Of a DNA stretch of 64,000 nucleotides, positions 1 through 9,400 are shown piece after piece (position 1 is the first letter of the stretch; each line of letters starts with the position of its first letter). Source of the stretch: Bacteroides sp. (GTDB lineage: Bacteria > Bacteroidota > Bacteroidia > Bacteroidales > Muribaculaceae). The notes beneath the pieces were generated by a model. The model saw nothing but the letters and a program-made list of their open reading frames with translations, made no database searches and was not told where the DNA came from. The stretch is taken from the NCBI GenBank assembly GCA_014802325.1, contig JAAVCK010000027.1, positions 1 to 64,000 of the forward strand. Direction: 5' to 3'. The translations under genes and the position numbers were made by a program.

Positions 1-83
1 GAACCCTCATTTAAGCTTTTACCCAAAGTATATCTCGGAAGTGGCAAATGCAGCCTGAATCTTCCGAATTTATGTATAAAATA

Positions 84-116
84 GAGACTGCCTAACTTTG
101 GTTGTTAGACAGCCTC
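84..116 (-). terminator. Intrinsic terminator closing the helicase/kinase run
   Basis: An imperfect 13-base stem (GAGACTGCCTAAC against GTTAGACAGCCTC, two wobble positions) closes a short loop. Read on the minus strand it is followed by a T-rich stretch, so it most likely ends the minus-strand transcript carrying the kinase fragment. Bases 1-83 hold no gene that I can support. Confidence 0.6.
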
Positions 117-184
117 GTCTATATCTCGGGAGTCCGTCGTTGATAATCAACTGACTTTATTCTGATTCCTATATTGAACTCACG

Positions 185-442
185 TTAAAATTTAGGGTCG
201 ACTCCATTTGCACGATTAGACCCTAATTTTATATCTCCTAAATAATTTTTATCTGACAGCAATAAAAGGTTTTCCTGTCGGAGTCTCTTCACAGCCACTC
301 TCAAACCGCCCAATCTGGTCTCATACACAATACACGACGCGCCTTCTCCGCAAATTTTATCATTAGCGAAGCTGACGGACGATTCATTCAGTTGGTTATC
401 CCAATCCGAGCCAAACGACGATGGTCGGGAATTATTGGTCAT
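185..442 (-). CDS. Truncated protein-kinase-like protein (N-lobe only)
   Basis: The 85-residue product starts like a eukaryotic-type protein kinase: a glycine-rich loop GEGASCIVYE (about residues 32-41) is followed by VAVKRLR (about 49-55), whose lysine would be the ATP-binding lysine. It then ends after some 30 unrelated-looking residues. The C-lobe, including the HRD and DFG motifs, is absent, whereas a full kinase domain is about 250-280 residues. The start overlaps the stop of the upstream helicase gene (ATGA), which implies translational coupling and joint expression. The simplest reading is a 3'-truncated kinase gene. A stand-alone nucleotide-binding peptide cannot be excluded. Catalytic activity is very unlikely. 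Confidence 0.6.
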   Translation of the reverse strand: MTNNSRPSSFGSDWDNQLNESSVSFANDKICGEGASCIVYETRLGGLRVAVKRLRQENLLLLSDKNYLGDIKLGSNRANGVDPKF

Positions 443-3400
443 AATAGTTCAGGCGTGGATTTTAAAGTTAGATCCGCTATGATCACGGCCGTTTCTTTTT
501 CTGCTTTAGGAGCGTCTTTTGGTCTCCATGCCACAATGAACCGAATGATTGCTGAAGTGACTTTGTAGCCACGGCTCTGCCATTCGTTTATAGCACCTTG
601 CATTTTCATTGACAGTCGGGCTACAGGGATGCGGGTCGACTGAGTGTAAAGAGTATAGTCTTCGTAAATGAGTGTATCACCGCTCCTGAGCGAAAGTATC
701 TCATGCTTCCTTCGTTTGAAAAATTCGAGATACACATCTTTGTGCGACATTTGGAGCACGATTTCGTCGGGACGGCCATATTCCGAAGTGTCGTCGATGG
801 AACAATCAGCTGTCAGACCGGCAAACAGATCGCTATCCGTGTGAACGAAGAGCCGGTTTTTGGCTCGCGTCATACCTACATAATACCGTCTCATTAAAGC
901 CGAGTCAGGCGTGTAGCAGCCCTGTATCATCATATATACATCGTCAAATTCACGTCCTTTGGCTTTATGAATGGTTGACACCACTACATCATTACCGCTT
1001 ATATCATGAAAGTCTTCAACCGATGATTCAAAAACGAATTCTTTAAAATCGCTCAGGTATTTCTTTTTATTTGTTTGCTCGAATTGCTCAATACATCGCT
1101 TCAGATACGGTAGGGCAGTGCTTGAGGAATATAACGAAAATGTAGCCTGCTTTATATTCGACCATACTTCGTCGTCGATAAGCGGAGTGATGGTGTTTCT
1201 ATCGATATTCTTCATGAAATACCTCGTTTCCGCAAGATTCCAGAAGCGCAGCCCATTCATCGACTGAATCAAGCGGCAAGGGATTCCGTGCCGATTGAGC
1301 AGCGCGGCAATAGTTATAGCTTCCTCATTGGTCTGTGTAAGGATACAAGAGGTGCTTGCAGGGTCATAGTTTTTCCGCAGTGAAGTTATAACGGGATTGT
1401 AAAGACATTTTGAACGATGATGATTCACTTCCACACTTCCGGGTGAATCTTTCATGGACACGATGGGCGAAGACTTGATGCGTCCTGACATTTTGCGGGA
1501 AAACTCATTGGCGAATCGCACCGGACTGTGTGCGCTACGATAGTTCTCAGTCATTTCCACCAATGTGCTCCCGTCTTGTCGAGCGAGTTGATACATATAT
1601 CCGGAGTCCGAACCACGGAACTCAAAAATATTCTGATCGTCATCGCCGACGGCGATTATGCGCAGCTCCTCGTTATTCGACATAAGAGCCTTGACAAGGG
1701 CAAATTCATCTTTACCCATATCCTGCGCTTCATCGATTACCAACACGGTCTTTCCTATTCGGTTAGGTTCTACCTCACCGCGGTGGATCATATCAGCTGC
1801 ATCCGACACTACATTACGCGCGTCTTCGAGATTACCTATGCGGCCGAGAAGATCAAAGCAATAAGAATGAAAAGTCTTAATCTCCACGAAATGTGAAGCA
1901 TTACCTATCAGTCCCATCAAACGTTGCTTGAACTCAGTGGCGGCAGCTCTTGAAAAAGTAAGCATAAGCAACTGCTCGTGTTTCACATCTTCGAGCAGCA
2001 GTAACGAAGCGAGTTTATGTACCAGCACACGTGTCTTGCCACTGCCGGGACCCGCAGCCACTACTATACACCGTGAAGTCTTATCAGAAATAATTTCGAG
2101 CTGACGCTTGGATAGATTTCCGAAAAGCTGATGATACTTCTGCGGGGTAAGATTACGCTGTATGTCGTCTTCGCGTCCGTCATTGAAGTATTTCGACACG
2201 AATTTTCTGTAATCCATTCGGAAATAATCCTTGACATATTGCAAAGCGGATTCGTAATCGCGCACCATGAGGTTGGCATATTCACCTACAATATGAATCT
2301 GCTGGATTTTCAGTCGGTAAAACTGATCGAGCGTGCGGTAATCGTCCATCCTGTATCTGGATTTGGTGTCTTTGACACGCTTGATATTCATGGCATTGTA
2401 TAGCACGAGAAAACCACCGTCGAGTTTAAGCGCCCCGATCTTTGACATGTAGAGAAGAGCTTCCTCCACATCTTCAAGATTAATTTCATCAGTAGCGCCA
2501 AAGAGGGAGGTACGGCTTGACTTGATATCGTTGTGAAGTTCCACCACTGAAAATTGCACGGCTTTTCCCGAGTCATCCGTAAGCCGATACAACCAATCGA
2601 TCGCAAAGCGGCAAATTTCGAGCCGTTTTTCAAATCGCCGGATTGTAATCTCAAGATTAGTCTGGCGACTTAATTCGAGATTGTGGTCGGCATCTTCTTT
2701 CTTACGGGTATATCCCTTTACGGAAAGAAAATACAGCAACGTGCGAATATCTTTTTCCTTTGAAGACGTGATACCGTAGCTTACAGCATTTTCATTAAGC
2801 TGCTTGCACGATATGCGCAGATTTTCGTCAGGAATATTGTTGAGTATATACTGTTCAAGTCTGGCAAATCGTTCGAGAAGCATTTGTGATTTGCGCTGGG
2901 AGTCGCCTGAATCGAGCAAATATGCCGACATGTCTTTACTATCGGCCAGTATCCCTTCCTGTCTCATCCGCTGCACCACGGATATGACTTCTCTTTTCTG
3001 CAAGCCGAGTATATCGGCAAGATAGTCTATTCGCGCCTCCGCTTCGGCATCTCTTGATTTTAAAATATGCTTTTGCGATATAAGAGATTTTATGATTCTT
3101 ACCGCTCCTTCGATCTCATCATTGCCGAAGAGCAGTGACGAGCACAATCTGGCTCGTGCTTCATCCATATTTTTGACCAATATGCCCGTAGCATATACAT
3201 GCGGCACATTGTTACCTCTCAGGAGATAGCCGCTTTGTTCGAGGGCTGACAATGCGGTGCGTACACGGGTCTCAATATCCGATACAGTGTCTACCCAACC
3301 GGCCTGTCGCGCTATCTCAAGAGCCGAACAGTTGATTTCCGGACGGATTTTGGTAAGATCTTTTACGGCCTTCCACACCTGCTGAATCTCGCTTATGCTC

Positions 3401-5313
3401 AACTTTGTCTGATTCAGAAGAATGAAATGCTTGTCAAGGTCATTATCGCTATAAAGCACATAGCACCGGGCGGAAAGATTCGGGTCACGTCCGGCTCTAC
3501 CGGCTTCCTGCACATAGTTTTCGAGCGAATCGGAAATGTCATAGTGCACCACCAGTCCTACATCTTTCTTATCCACACCCATGCCGAACGCCGAGGTCGC
3601 CACTATGATACTTACCTCACCGGACATGAAGGCATCCTGATTGGCTATCTTCTCATCGGAATTCATTCGTCCGTGATAGGGCAGAGCTTTGTGTCCGTCG
3701 CGGGTCAGTTTAGCCGCTAAATCCTTAGTGCGTGCGGTGCGTGATACATATATGATGGTAGGACATGACGCTTCTGCCACGAGTTCGCGTAACCTAACAT
3801 ATTTTTCAGCATCGCTTTCGACGTGAATCACCGAGTATCGGAGATTTGTCCTGGATGCTTCCGAGGCATATAATTCAAGGTCGAGGTTTAATGTCGATTT
3901 AAAGTAGTCGCATATGTCCTGAATAACTTTCTGCTTGGCCGTAGCAGTGAAGCATGATACCGGTATCGGCTCGGCACATTGTTTCTTCTTTCGGTATTTA
4001 TTAATAAACGTTCCGATATACAGGTAATCCACTCTGAAATCATGTCCCCACGAAGAAAAACAATGTGCTTCATCGATTACAAACCTGACCACATTGCGCG
4101 CAAGCAGAATCTTTTCAATAGTCCTTGAGCGGAGCATCTCCGGAGAAATATACAGCAGCGATGCTTCTCCGTCGAGTACCCGCTGAATTGACAGTGCCCG
4201 TGTGATCGGATCAAGCAGTCCATTGATGGTGACAGCATCAGATATGCCTCTATCGGCAAGATTGTCTACCTGATCTTTCATCAATGATTGCAGTGGCGAA
4301 ATGACCACTGTAAGACCGTGGACAGCATTGCCGGCCATAAGTGCCGGTAATTGAAAAGTAAGAGATTTGCCGCCCCCTGTCGGAAAGACCGCGAGAAGAG
4401 ATTTGCCTCTAACAGCGGCATCGGCTGCAAGTTCCTGAAGCGGTTCGCCTTCGTAGGTGCGAAACTTATCATATCCGAAAAGCGATTTCAGATTATAATG
4501 AACATCTAAACCTGAGGCACAATATTCACAGACACCGGCACACCTAGTGTGCCGCAGTTTTTTCATTATGTACTCGACCTCGGGGAAATTATATAACACC
4601 CAAGCCGGAGTGACAGAATCGCAGTCGGCATCGATGAGAGCAAGAGCGTAGGATAAGCCGACAGGATATCTTTCTATCAGGTGATCAATGTCGGCATTGC
4701 GGCATATCCTACCCGAATATATTTCATTGATCAGTTCAGTGAAGCTCCGGCTATCGGAGGAAGCAGCGTTTACAAGTCTGAGGAAGCCACTAAACTCGTC
4801 GTGCCCTTGCAGGAGGGTAGAATAGATCAGGCGTTTCTCCTCGGATAATTGCTTCCACGCAGAGATTTCATCAAATAACAGATCGCGGGCTTTCTTGCAA
4901 TCATTCACCGGATTATTGACCTGGTCACATATCAATTTGTCATCCTTGACAAGGCGGTGATACGGTCGCTGAGGAAAGAGTAGAGGTGAGAAATAAAGCG
5001 TGTCGACGGCACAAAATCGCGCAGGTATACCTTCCGGAAAAAGATACTTGGCATCATGATGTATGATATTATGACCGCAAATATAGTCTACATCTCCAAG
5101 GAAAGCCTCAAGCCCCTCTTTCGAAGCATCATGATACACTGAGTCATCATCTTTTAATGCACCTATATCATGAATCTTCAGGTCGTTGACGCCGACTTCC
5201 ACATCAATCATCGCATAGCGAGTGGCTGCCGACAGTTGATTCTTATCGTCAGCGCGTTCCGTGCCATTAAGAGAGGATTTGATACCGTCTATTAGCTTAT
5301 GCCATATCGCCAT
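439..5313 (-). CDS. DEDD exonuclease / RecQ helicase / UvrD helicase fusion
   Basis: This 1,624-residue protein carries three enzymatic modules. Residues about 33-150 resemble a DEDD 3'-5' exonuclease (DVE at 37-39, HNIIHHD at 81-87, a late Asp near 138 in NPVNDCKKAR, where the usual His of the DEDDh motif appears to be Asn). Residues about 290-640 are a RecQ-type superfamily 2 helicase (PTGGGKS at 311-317, DEAH at 414-417, FTATA, QEAGRAGRD at 602-610). After a winged-helix-like linker, residues about 1,065-1,550 form a superfamily 1 UvrD/PcrA helicase (GPGSGKT at 1,088-1,094, DEAQD, GDDDQNIFEFRG, STIHKAKGREF, VGMTRAK). It should unwind and possibly trim DNA. It lies 22 bases after a secreted-protein gene and is coupled to a kinase fragment. 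Role in repair or phage defence is open; the domain calls are firm. Confidence 0.92.
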   Translation of the reverse strand: MAIWHKLIDGIKSSLNGTERADDKNQLSAATRYAMIDVEVGVNDLKIHDIGALKDDDSVYHDASKEGLEAFLGDVDYICGHNIIHHDAKYLFPEGIPARFCAVDTLYFSPLLFPQRPYHRLVKDDKLICDQVNNPVNDCKKARDLLFDEISAWKQLSEEKRLIYSTLLQGHDEFSGFLRLVNAASSDSRSFTELINEIYSGRICRNADIDHLIERYPVGLSYALALIDADCDSVTPAWVLYNFPEVEYIMKKLRHTRCAGVCEYCASGLDVHYNLKSLFGYDKFRTYEGEPLQELAADAAVRGKSLLAVFPTGGGKSLTFQLPALMAGNAVHGLTVVISPLQSLMKDQVDNLADRGISDAVTINGLLDPITRALSIQRVLDGEASLLYISPEMLRSRTIEKILLARNVVRFVIDEAHCFSSWGHDFRVDYLYIGTFINKYRKKKQCAEPIPVSCFTATAKQKVIQDICDYFKSTLNLDLELYASEASRTNLRYSVIHVESDAEKYVRLRELVAEASCPTIIYVSRTARTKDLAAKLTRDGHKALPYHGRMNSDEKIANQDAFMSGEVSIIVATSAFGMGVDKKDVGLVVHYDISDSLENYVQEAGRAGRDPNLSARCYVLYSDNDLDKHFILLNQTKLSISEIQQVWKAVKDLTKIRPEINCSALEIARQAGWVDTVSDIETRVRTALSALEQSGYLLRGNNVPHVYATGILVKNMDEARARLCSSLLFGNDEIEGAVRIIKSLISQKHILKSRDAEAEARIDYLADILGLQKREVISVVQRMRQEGILADSKDMSAYLLDSGDSQRKSQMLLERFARLEQYILNNIPDENLRISCKQLNENAVSYGITSSKEKDIRTLLYFLSVKGYTRKKEDADHNLELSRQTNLEITIRRFEKRLEICRFAIDWLYRLTDDSGKAVQFSVVELHNDIKSSRTSLFGATDEINLEDVEEALLYMSKIGALKLDGGFLVLYNAMNIKRVKDTKSRYRMDDYRTLDQFYRLKIQQIHIVGEYANLMVRDYESALQYVKDYFRMDYRKFVSKYFNDGREDDIQRNLTPQKYHQLFGNLSKRQLEIISDKTSRCIVVAAGPGSGKTRVLVHKLASLLLLEDVKHEQLLMLTFSRAAATEFKQRLMGLIGNASHFVEIKTFHSYCFDLLGRIGNLEDARNVVSDAADMIHRGEVEPNRIGKTVLVIDEAQDMGKDEFALVKALMSNNEELRIIAVGDDDQNIFEFRGSDSGYMYQLARQDGSTLVEMTENYRSAHSPVRFANEFSRKMSGRIKSSPIVSMKDSPGSVEVNHHRSKCLYNPVITSLRKNYDPASTSCILTQTNEEAITIAALLNRHGIPCRLIQSMNGLRFWNLAETRYFMKNIDRNTITPLIDDEVWSNIKQATFSLYSSSTALPYLKRCIEQFEQTNKKKYLSDFKEFVFESSVEDFHDISGNDVVVSTIHKAKGREFDDVYMMIQGCYTPDSALMRRYYVGMTRAKNRLFVHTDSDLFAGLTADCSIDDTSEYGRPDEIVLQMSHKDVYLEFFKRRKHEILSLRSGDTLIYEDYTLYTQSTRIPVARLSMKMQGAINEWQSRGYKVTSAIIRFIVAWRPKDAPKAEKETAVIIADLTLKSTPELL

Positions 5314-5335
5314 ATCCGATACATTAGTAGTACAA

Positions 5336-6805
5336 TCAGTAAACTGATTTCTGTCCTTTTCTGATAATAATCTGTCCTTTGGCCGGATTATTTACACGGT
5401 ATCCAGACAGATCGTAACTTGTTTCCTCGGATCCGGTCGTATCGGCAATCACTGTCGCGACTCCCGACGAACTGCACAAAGCATCGTATTGAATCTTCTG
5501 CGAAGGTAGGATATGGTCAGACACAATTGCCGGAAGAGTAACCGGAGTGTAATCAGCATTTAATTTTATACCGCAAGGCACGGTGACGTGAAATTCCTGT
5601 CCGGGAAGCAAGCCCCGCAGTGACTCGTTGCTTCTCACACCGTCTATTTCAAAATATGCGTCCCGATATATTGGCGCTACGCCGACATTCGACACGAGTA
5701 TATCAGTAGTAGTGCCGTCGGTAGTGCAACTATTTACTGCAAAATGATACCCCGTGGCAAGGGATGCACTCTTGAATCGTTCGCCAGTGCCGAATTTTCC
5801 CTCCGGGGCATCGTTGGCTATCATGAACGAGATGTGGTATTTGGCGGCTTGCTCCTCCCACGTGTGTCCGTACATTCCTGCCGGATTGAGGAAATTTTTC
5901 TGATCACTGTCTTTATAATAACTGATTTCTCCCCCTGCGAATCCGTTATGCCATCGGGTGTCACTTCCGAGTGCCAGCCAGCATTCTTCGTTGTAACCGT
6001 CAGATGTTCCTATCTCGTGGTCCTTGTGCATGAATGAGTCATCGAAATTTCCGAAAGAGAGTTGCATAAGTTCATTATCCTCCGTTATGGGTGATAGTGA
6101 ATCGTCGGCTGCATCTATCGAAATACCCCAGGGGATATCCATCACTTCATCCAAGTGCTGCAGAAACTCCTTCTGATACTCTTTGGAAGGGAAGTTTTTC
6201 CCGAGCTGCAAGGTAGTGCCGAATATATGATATTCACTCCAGTGACCGAAGCCTACTTCCACATAAGCTACGCGAGGATCATTGGCATATCGGGCCGAGA
6301 AGTCAGTATAGAACTGCTTGGTAAAGCGCTGAAGTTCGGCGTTACTCCAATCGGCATAATACGTCGCACCGTCGCCTTTTACCTTGTTGTAGGTTTCGTG
6401 GTAATCATCGCGCTCCTTGATGTACTGTGGCACTGCTGTCATGCCGGCTGTCTTTCCGTCGACATCTTTTGAATCGGGATATTCGTATCTGAAGCGAGCG
6501 ATGAGCTGATGTCCGCGCGAAGCCACATCTGCAAGAATATCGTCAAACCATCGCCAGTCATAAATTATCGTTCCGTCGGTTTCACACCCGGTCACGACAT
6601 TGCATGGCAGACAGTAGGCAAATTCGAGTTGAATACTCTTACCATGGGTGGAATTCAGATCCTCAGCCTGATCGGGCCACATGACAAGACCGGTCAGGGG
6701 CTGAGGGTCGGTCACCGAGTTTGTAAGCTGCACATTAATAGTCTCAGCCGATAGATTAGCTGTCGGTATAACGACTGCCATAAGTGAAACTGCAAGTTTA
6801 TTCAT
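5336..6805 (-). CDS. Secreted DUF4832-type protein with C-terminal sorting-like tail
   Basis: The product (489 residues from the ATG at 6805) has a signal peptide (MNKLAVSLMAVVIPTANLSA) and a TIM-barrel-like body typical of DUF4832/DUF4874 proteins, which resemble glycoside hydrolases and are usually exported. It contains many aromatic and acidic residues (WRWFDDILADVASRG, YVEVGFGHWSEY). It ends in YDLSGYRV and a basic tail, the form of Bacteroidales C-terminal sorting or anchoring signals. An upstream in-frame TTG at 6832 overlaps the previous stop, but the ATG at 6805 places the signal peptide correctly. It probably acts on polysaccharide outside the cell together with the next secreted protein. 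The substrate is unknown. Confidence 0.75.
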   Translation of the reverse strand: MNKLAVSLMAVVIPTANLSAETINVQLTNSVTDPQPLTGLVMWPDQAEDLNSTHGKSIQLEFAYCLPCNVVTGCETDGTIIYDWRWFDDILADVASRGHQLIARFRYEYPDSKDVDGKTAGMTAVPQYIKERDDYHETYNKVKGDGATYYADWSNAELQRFTKQFYTDFSARYANDPRVAYVEVGFGHWSEYHIFGTTLQLGKNFPSKEYQKEFLQHLDEVMDIPWGISIDAADDSLSPITEDNELMQLSFGNFDDSFMHKDHEIGTSDGYNEECWLALGSDTRWHNGFAGGEISYYKDSDQKNFLNPAGMYGHTWEEQAAKYHISFMIANDAPEGKFGTGERFKSASLATGYHFAVNSCTTDGTTTDILVSNVGVAPIYRDAYFEIDGVRSNESLRGLLPGQEFHVTVPCGIKLNADYTPVTLPAIVSDHILPSQKIQYDALCSSSGVATVIADTTGSEETSYDLSGYRVNNPAKGQIIIRKGQKSVY

Positions 6806-6828
6806 TGTGAATCTGATAGCAAAATATT

Positions 6829-7821
6829 TCAACGAATTATTTTATTATATCTGTCGCCACGACGTTCAATGAAAATACCTGATACCGGATTGGCGACATG
6901 ACGGCCGCAGAGATCAAAATATTCAGGCGATTCTTCGCCGGAAACTACGGGCTTTATACCGGTGCTGATAATATTTATCGTTTTTACTTCTGACGGTAAC
7001 TTACCTTCGGCATATGAAACATAGGAGGCCTCTATAGGGTGACCGAGATAGACCAGAGGGTGAGTAGTATGTGAGTAGGTAATACCTTCAGTATATTCGG
7101 GTTCTTCTTCCGGATAGTCTTCCGAAAGCCACGAAGGGCCTGCGAAGATATTACGATGGTCGGGCATGCCTTTAAAACAATATAATATGTCGACACCTTC
7201 GGGATTGTCAAACTCTATAGTTTCGCCGTATTCATAGTCGCGATACATCACGCTGCATTCAGGAGTCATCGCATGCTCAGATCCTGCATAGTCAGTCCAC
7301 GAGATATTCCAAATAGATACACGATCAATATTGTATCTCTCAGCACCCGACGGAGAATTATTTATGATCTCGATCACAAGTTCGCCATCAAGATCGATAT
7401 CCTCTTCAGCAAAGCGGTAAATCTCTTTCTGAGTCACGGCATCATTATACAACTGATAAGTGCGAACCACGTTATCGCTCTGAATAATATTAACGGTAAG
7501 ATCCACTATCTTATCGGAATAGTAACACATGTAGTTGAACGAAAGTGAAGAGATACCTGACTCTATCATATGAGATGTAATCTTACCCGGCGATGCGGTA
7601 TTTCCGGTAAGGGTAGGAGCGAAGATACCTCCAATATCTTTAATCCCGCAATTTGACAATGACCATCCGTCGGCTGTCACTATATGCTGTGTGTAATTGG
7701 TATTTTCCTCTGTGAACGATGTGGCGAAATCGTCATTTCCGCCCATCAGAATCTGACTTGAGAGAACAGTAAGAAGTGTGAGAGCCGATTTTTTAACGTT
7801 GGATGTGAGTGATAAAGACAT
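6829..7821 (-). CDS. Secreted protein of unknown function with sorting-like tail
   Basis: A 330-residue exported protein with an N-terminal hydrophobic signal segment (about residues 10-27) and a body rich in beta-strand-like sequence. I do not recognise the family. The C-terminus has the YFDLCGRHVANP form followed by a basic end, the same kind of tail as the DUF4832 protein downstream, which suggests the two are exported by a common route. Its stop overlaps the possible TTG start of the next gene, so the two are probably co-translated. Several tyrosine- and acid-rich stretches (DYPEEEPEYTEG) suggest a surface or binding role. A discoidin- or carbohydrate-binding-like fold is a guess only. 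Confidence 0.7.
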   Translation of the reverse strand: MSLSLTSNVKKSALTLLTVLSSQILMGGNDDFATSFTEENTNYTQHIVTADGWSLSNCGIKDIGGIFAPTLTGNTASPGKITSHMIESGISSLSFNYMCYYSDKIVDLTVNIIQSDNVVRTYQLYNDAVTQKEIYRFAEEDIDLDGELVIEIINNSPSGAERYNIDRVSIWNISWTDYAGSEHAMTPECSVMYRDYEYGETIEFDNPEGVDILYCFKGMPDHRNIFAGPSWLSEDYPEEEPEYTEGITYSHTTHPLVYLGHPIEASYVSYAEGKLPSEVKTINIISTGIKPVVSGEESPEYFDLCGRHVANPVSGIFIERRGDRYNKIIR

Positions 7822-7847
7822 AATGGATAATTGAAAAGTATGTGTGG

Positions 7848-8423
7848 CTAATCGCGCGTGTATTTTCTGACGGGTATAGATATATTCTTAATAACCGGAA
7901 ATCCGAAATATCCGTTTTCTAAAGAGATAGTTATCGTAGAATCAACACGAAGGCTCCGGTAACGCTTCGCAGGTATTTCCATTTTCTTCACACGTCCGTC
8001 GGGCAGTAGTACGGTCATATAGTACACCATATATTTTTCACCGCGGGTGGTGCGGCCGCGCGAAACACGTTTTACACGATAATGCTCCTCTGAATATTTT
8101 GCAATCACGGCTACGCTGACATCGGTCTGTGAATGGTGGTCAGCGCAATAGTAATTGACAGTATAAAAGCATCCGTATAATATGATAAATGAAGCCGCAA
8201 GTGCAATAAGGAAATTGGCGGTCGAAGATACGAACCCCGTTAATGCTCTGAAAGCATTACGGGTAATAAAGCCGGCTGGAATCGCAGCTGCAAGACATAC
8301 GCATATCGGAATCCACCGGTCAACAAGAGTTCGGTCGTGGAGCACGAGTGCCATAGACGCAGCAAGAATCGATAGAAGCACCACGACTATGATTACGGCT
8401 ATTTTAAGCGACCTGTATTTCAT
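7848..8423 (-). CDS. Membrane protein of unknown function
   Basis: This 191-residue protein has about three hydrophobic segments (residues about 7-27, 38-55 and 65-90) followed by a basic soluble domain of about 90 residues rich in beta-strand pattern (VYYMTVLLPDGRVKKMEIPAKRYRSL), probably exposed on one face of the inner membrane. I do not recognise a family. The ATG at 8423 is preferred over an in-frame TTG at 8429. It lies 16 bases after the OmpA-like gene and 26 bases before a secreted-protein gene, so it is in the same operon. Its position hints at an envelope role. Confidence 0.65.
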   Translation of the reverse strand: MKYRSLKIAVIIVVVLLSILAASMALVLHDRTLVDRWIPICVCLAAAIPAGFITRNAFRALTGFVSSTANFLIALAASFIILYGCFYTVNYYCADHHSQTDVSVAVIAKYSEEHYRVKRVSRGRTTRGEKYMVYYMTVLLPDGRVKKMEIPAKRYRSLRVDSTITISLENGYFGFPVIKNISIPVRKYTRD

Positions 8424-8439
8424 TATCAATTCACATACA

Positions 8440-9072
8440 TTATCGCAACTTACCTTCGCGAGCGAGTGTGATCATTTTAGGACCGGGAATCAGGTAGATT
8501 TCTATTCTTCGGTTGGCTTTACGGCCCTGACGGGTATTATTTGATTCTATAGGCGCGGAATCACCATATTCGTAAGGAATTACTATCTGATCGTCGCTGA
8601 CGGTATCGAGCATATAGTCGTAGATCGAGCCATTGCGTTTATGCGACAGTTGCATATTGTAAAACTCTGAACCAGTGTTATCAGTATGCACGGCATATGT
8701 TACCTTAAACATGTCGCCGGGATTAAGCAGTTTGAAGATAGGAGAGAGTCTGGCTGGAGCCGAGGGGCTCAGGAGGGTATCGTTAGGGTGAAATAATTCG
8801 TCGGAAGGGATAGTGACAAGAATGACCTCGTCATCGCGAAGAAGATCGACCGTAAATTTCTGCTTTGCCAAATCTGTAGCGACCCGATACATATATGACG
8901 ATACTCCGGGATGAGCTTTCTTATCGACTGCCGGGAGCACCAGATTGGAATCAAGGTCAAGATCCATATACAGCGCTTCGTCGTAATCCCGATAAGGATC
9001 ATCGTGACCGCTTTTACCTGACAGGGCGAGTGCGCAGGCAAGAGTGAGCAATATGGCGGTTAGAAATCTCAT
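8440..9072 (-). CDS. OmpA-like domain envelope protein
   Basis: A 210-residue exported protein with an N-terminal signal sequence (about residues 1-19). The C-terminal half (about 80-200) follows the OmpA/MotB peptidoglycan-binding pattern: a LFHPNDTLLS strand-turn, LSPIFKLLNPG, VTYAVHTDNTGSEFYN, and a final NRRIEIYLIPG that matches the NRRVEI signature. Family members bind diaminopimelate in peptidoglycan and tie the outer membrane to the wall. No beta-barrel precedes the domain, so it is probably a periplasmic protein. Its start overlaps the stop of the small acidic gene upstream (ATGA), so the two are likely made together. Confidence 0.75.
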   Translation of the reverse strand: MRFLTAILLTLACALALSGKSGHDDPYRDYDEALYMDLDLDSNLVLPAVDKKAHPGVSSYMYRVATDLAKQKFTVDLLRDDEVILVTIPSDELFHPNDTLLSPSAPARLSPIFKLLNPGDMFKVTYAVHTDNTGSEFYNMQLSHKRNGSIYDYMLDTVSDDQIVIPYEYGDSAPIESNNTRQGRKANRRIEIYLIPGPKMITLAREGKLR

Positions 9073-9386
9073 GCCAGCGGATCAAGAGAGTTTTCATAGC
9101 TGATTTCAGCATCCACAATATCGCGGATATGAGCAGGATCGACAGGCGAATCGGTATCTTTTGCGAGAAGTTTTTTCACATATGCTGAAATTTTCTCGGC
9201 CACCGCATCACCGTCGTCTTCGGAATCGTCATCGAAATCAATGTCAGTGAATCCGTTTTCGTCATACCAATCCCATATCATATCAATGATATTGATAATC
9301 TCGTCGGCAGGATAAGTCACACCATGATTCTTTTCAAGTGCGGCGTTTATATAGCCGGCTGCTGTATTTTCGTCAAATTCATTCAT
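9069..9386 (-). CDS. Small acidic conserved hypothetical protein
   Basis: A 105-residue, strongly acidic protein with no signal peptide or membrane segment, predicted cytoplasmic. The central stretch is almost all Asp and Glu (DIDFDDDSEDDGD), flanked by helical segments (INIIDMIWDWYDENG, AEKISAYVKKLLAKD). I do not recognise the family. It lies 14 bases after rimM and its end overlaps the start of the OmpA-like gene (ATGA), so it is part of the long minus-strand run and is expressed with a ribosome maturation factor. Confidence 0.7.
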   Translation of the reverse strand: MNEFDENTAAGYINAALEKNHGVTYPADEIINIIDMIWDWYDENGFTDIDFDDDSEDDGDAVAEKISAYVKKLLAKDTDSPVDPAHIRDIVDAEISYENSLDPLA

Positions 9387-9400
9387 AACTGCAATACTAA

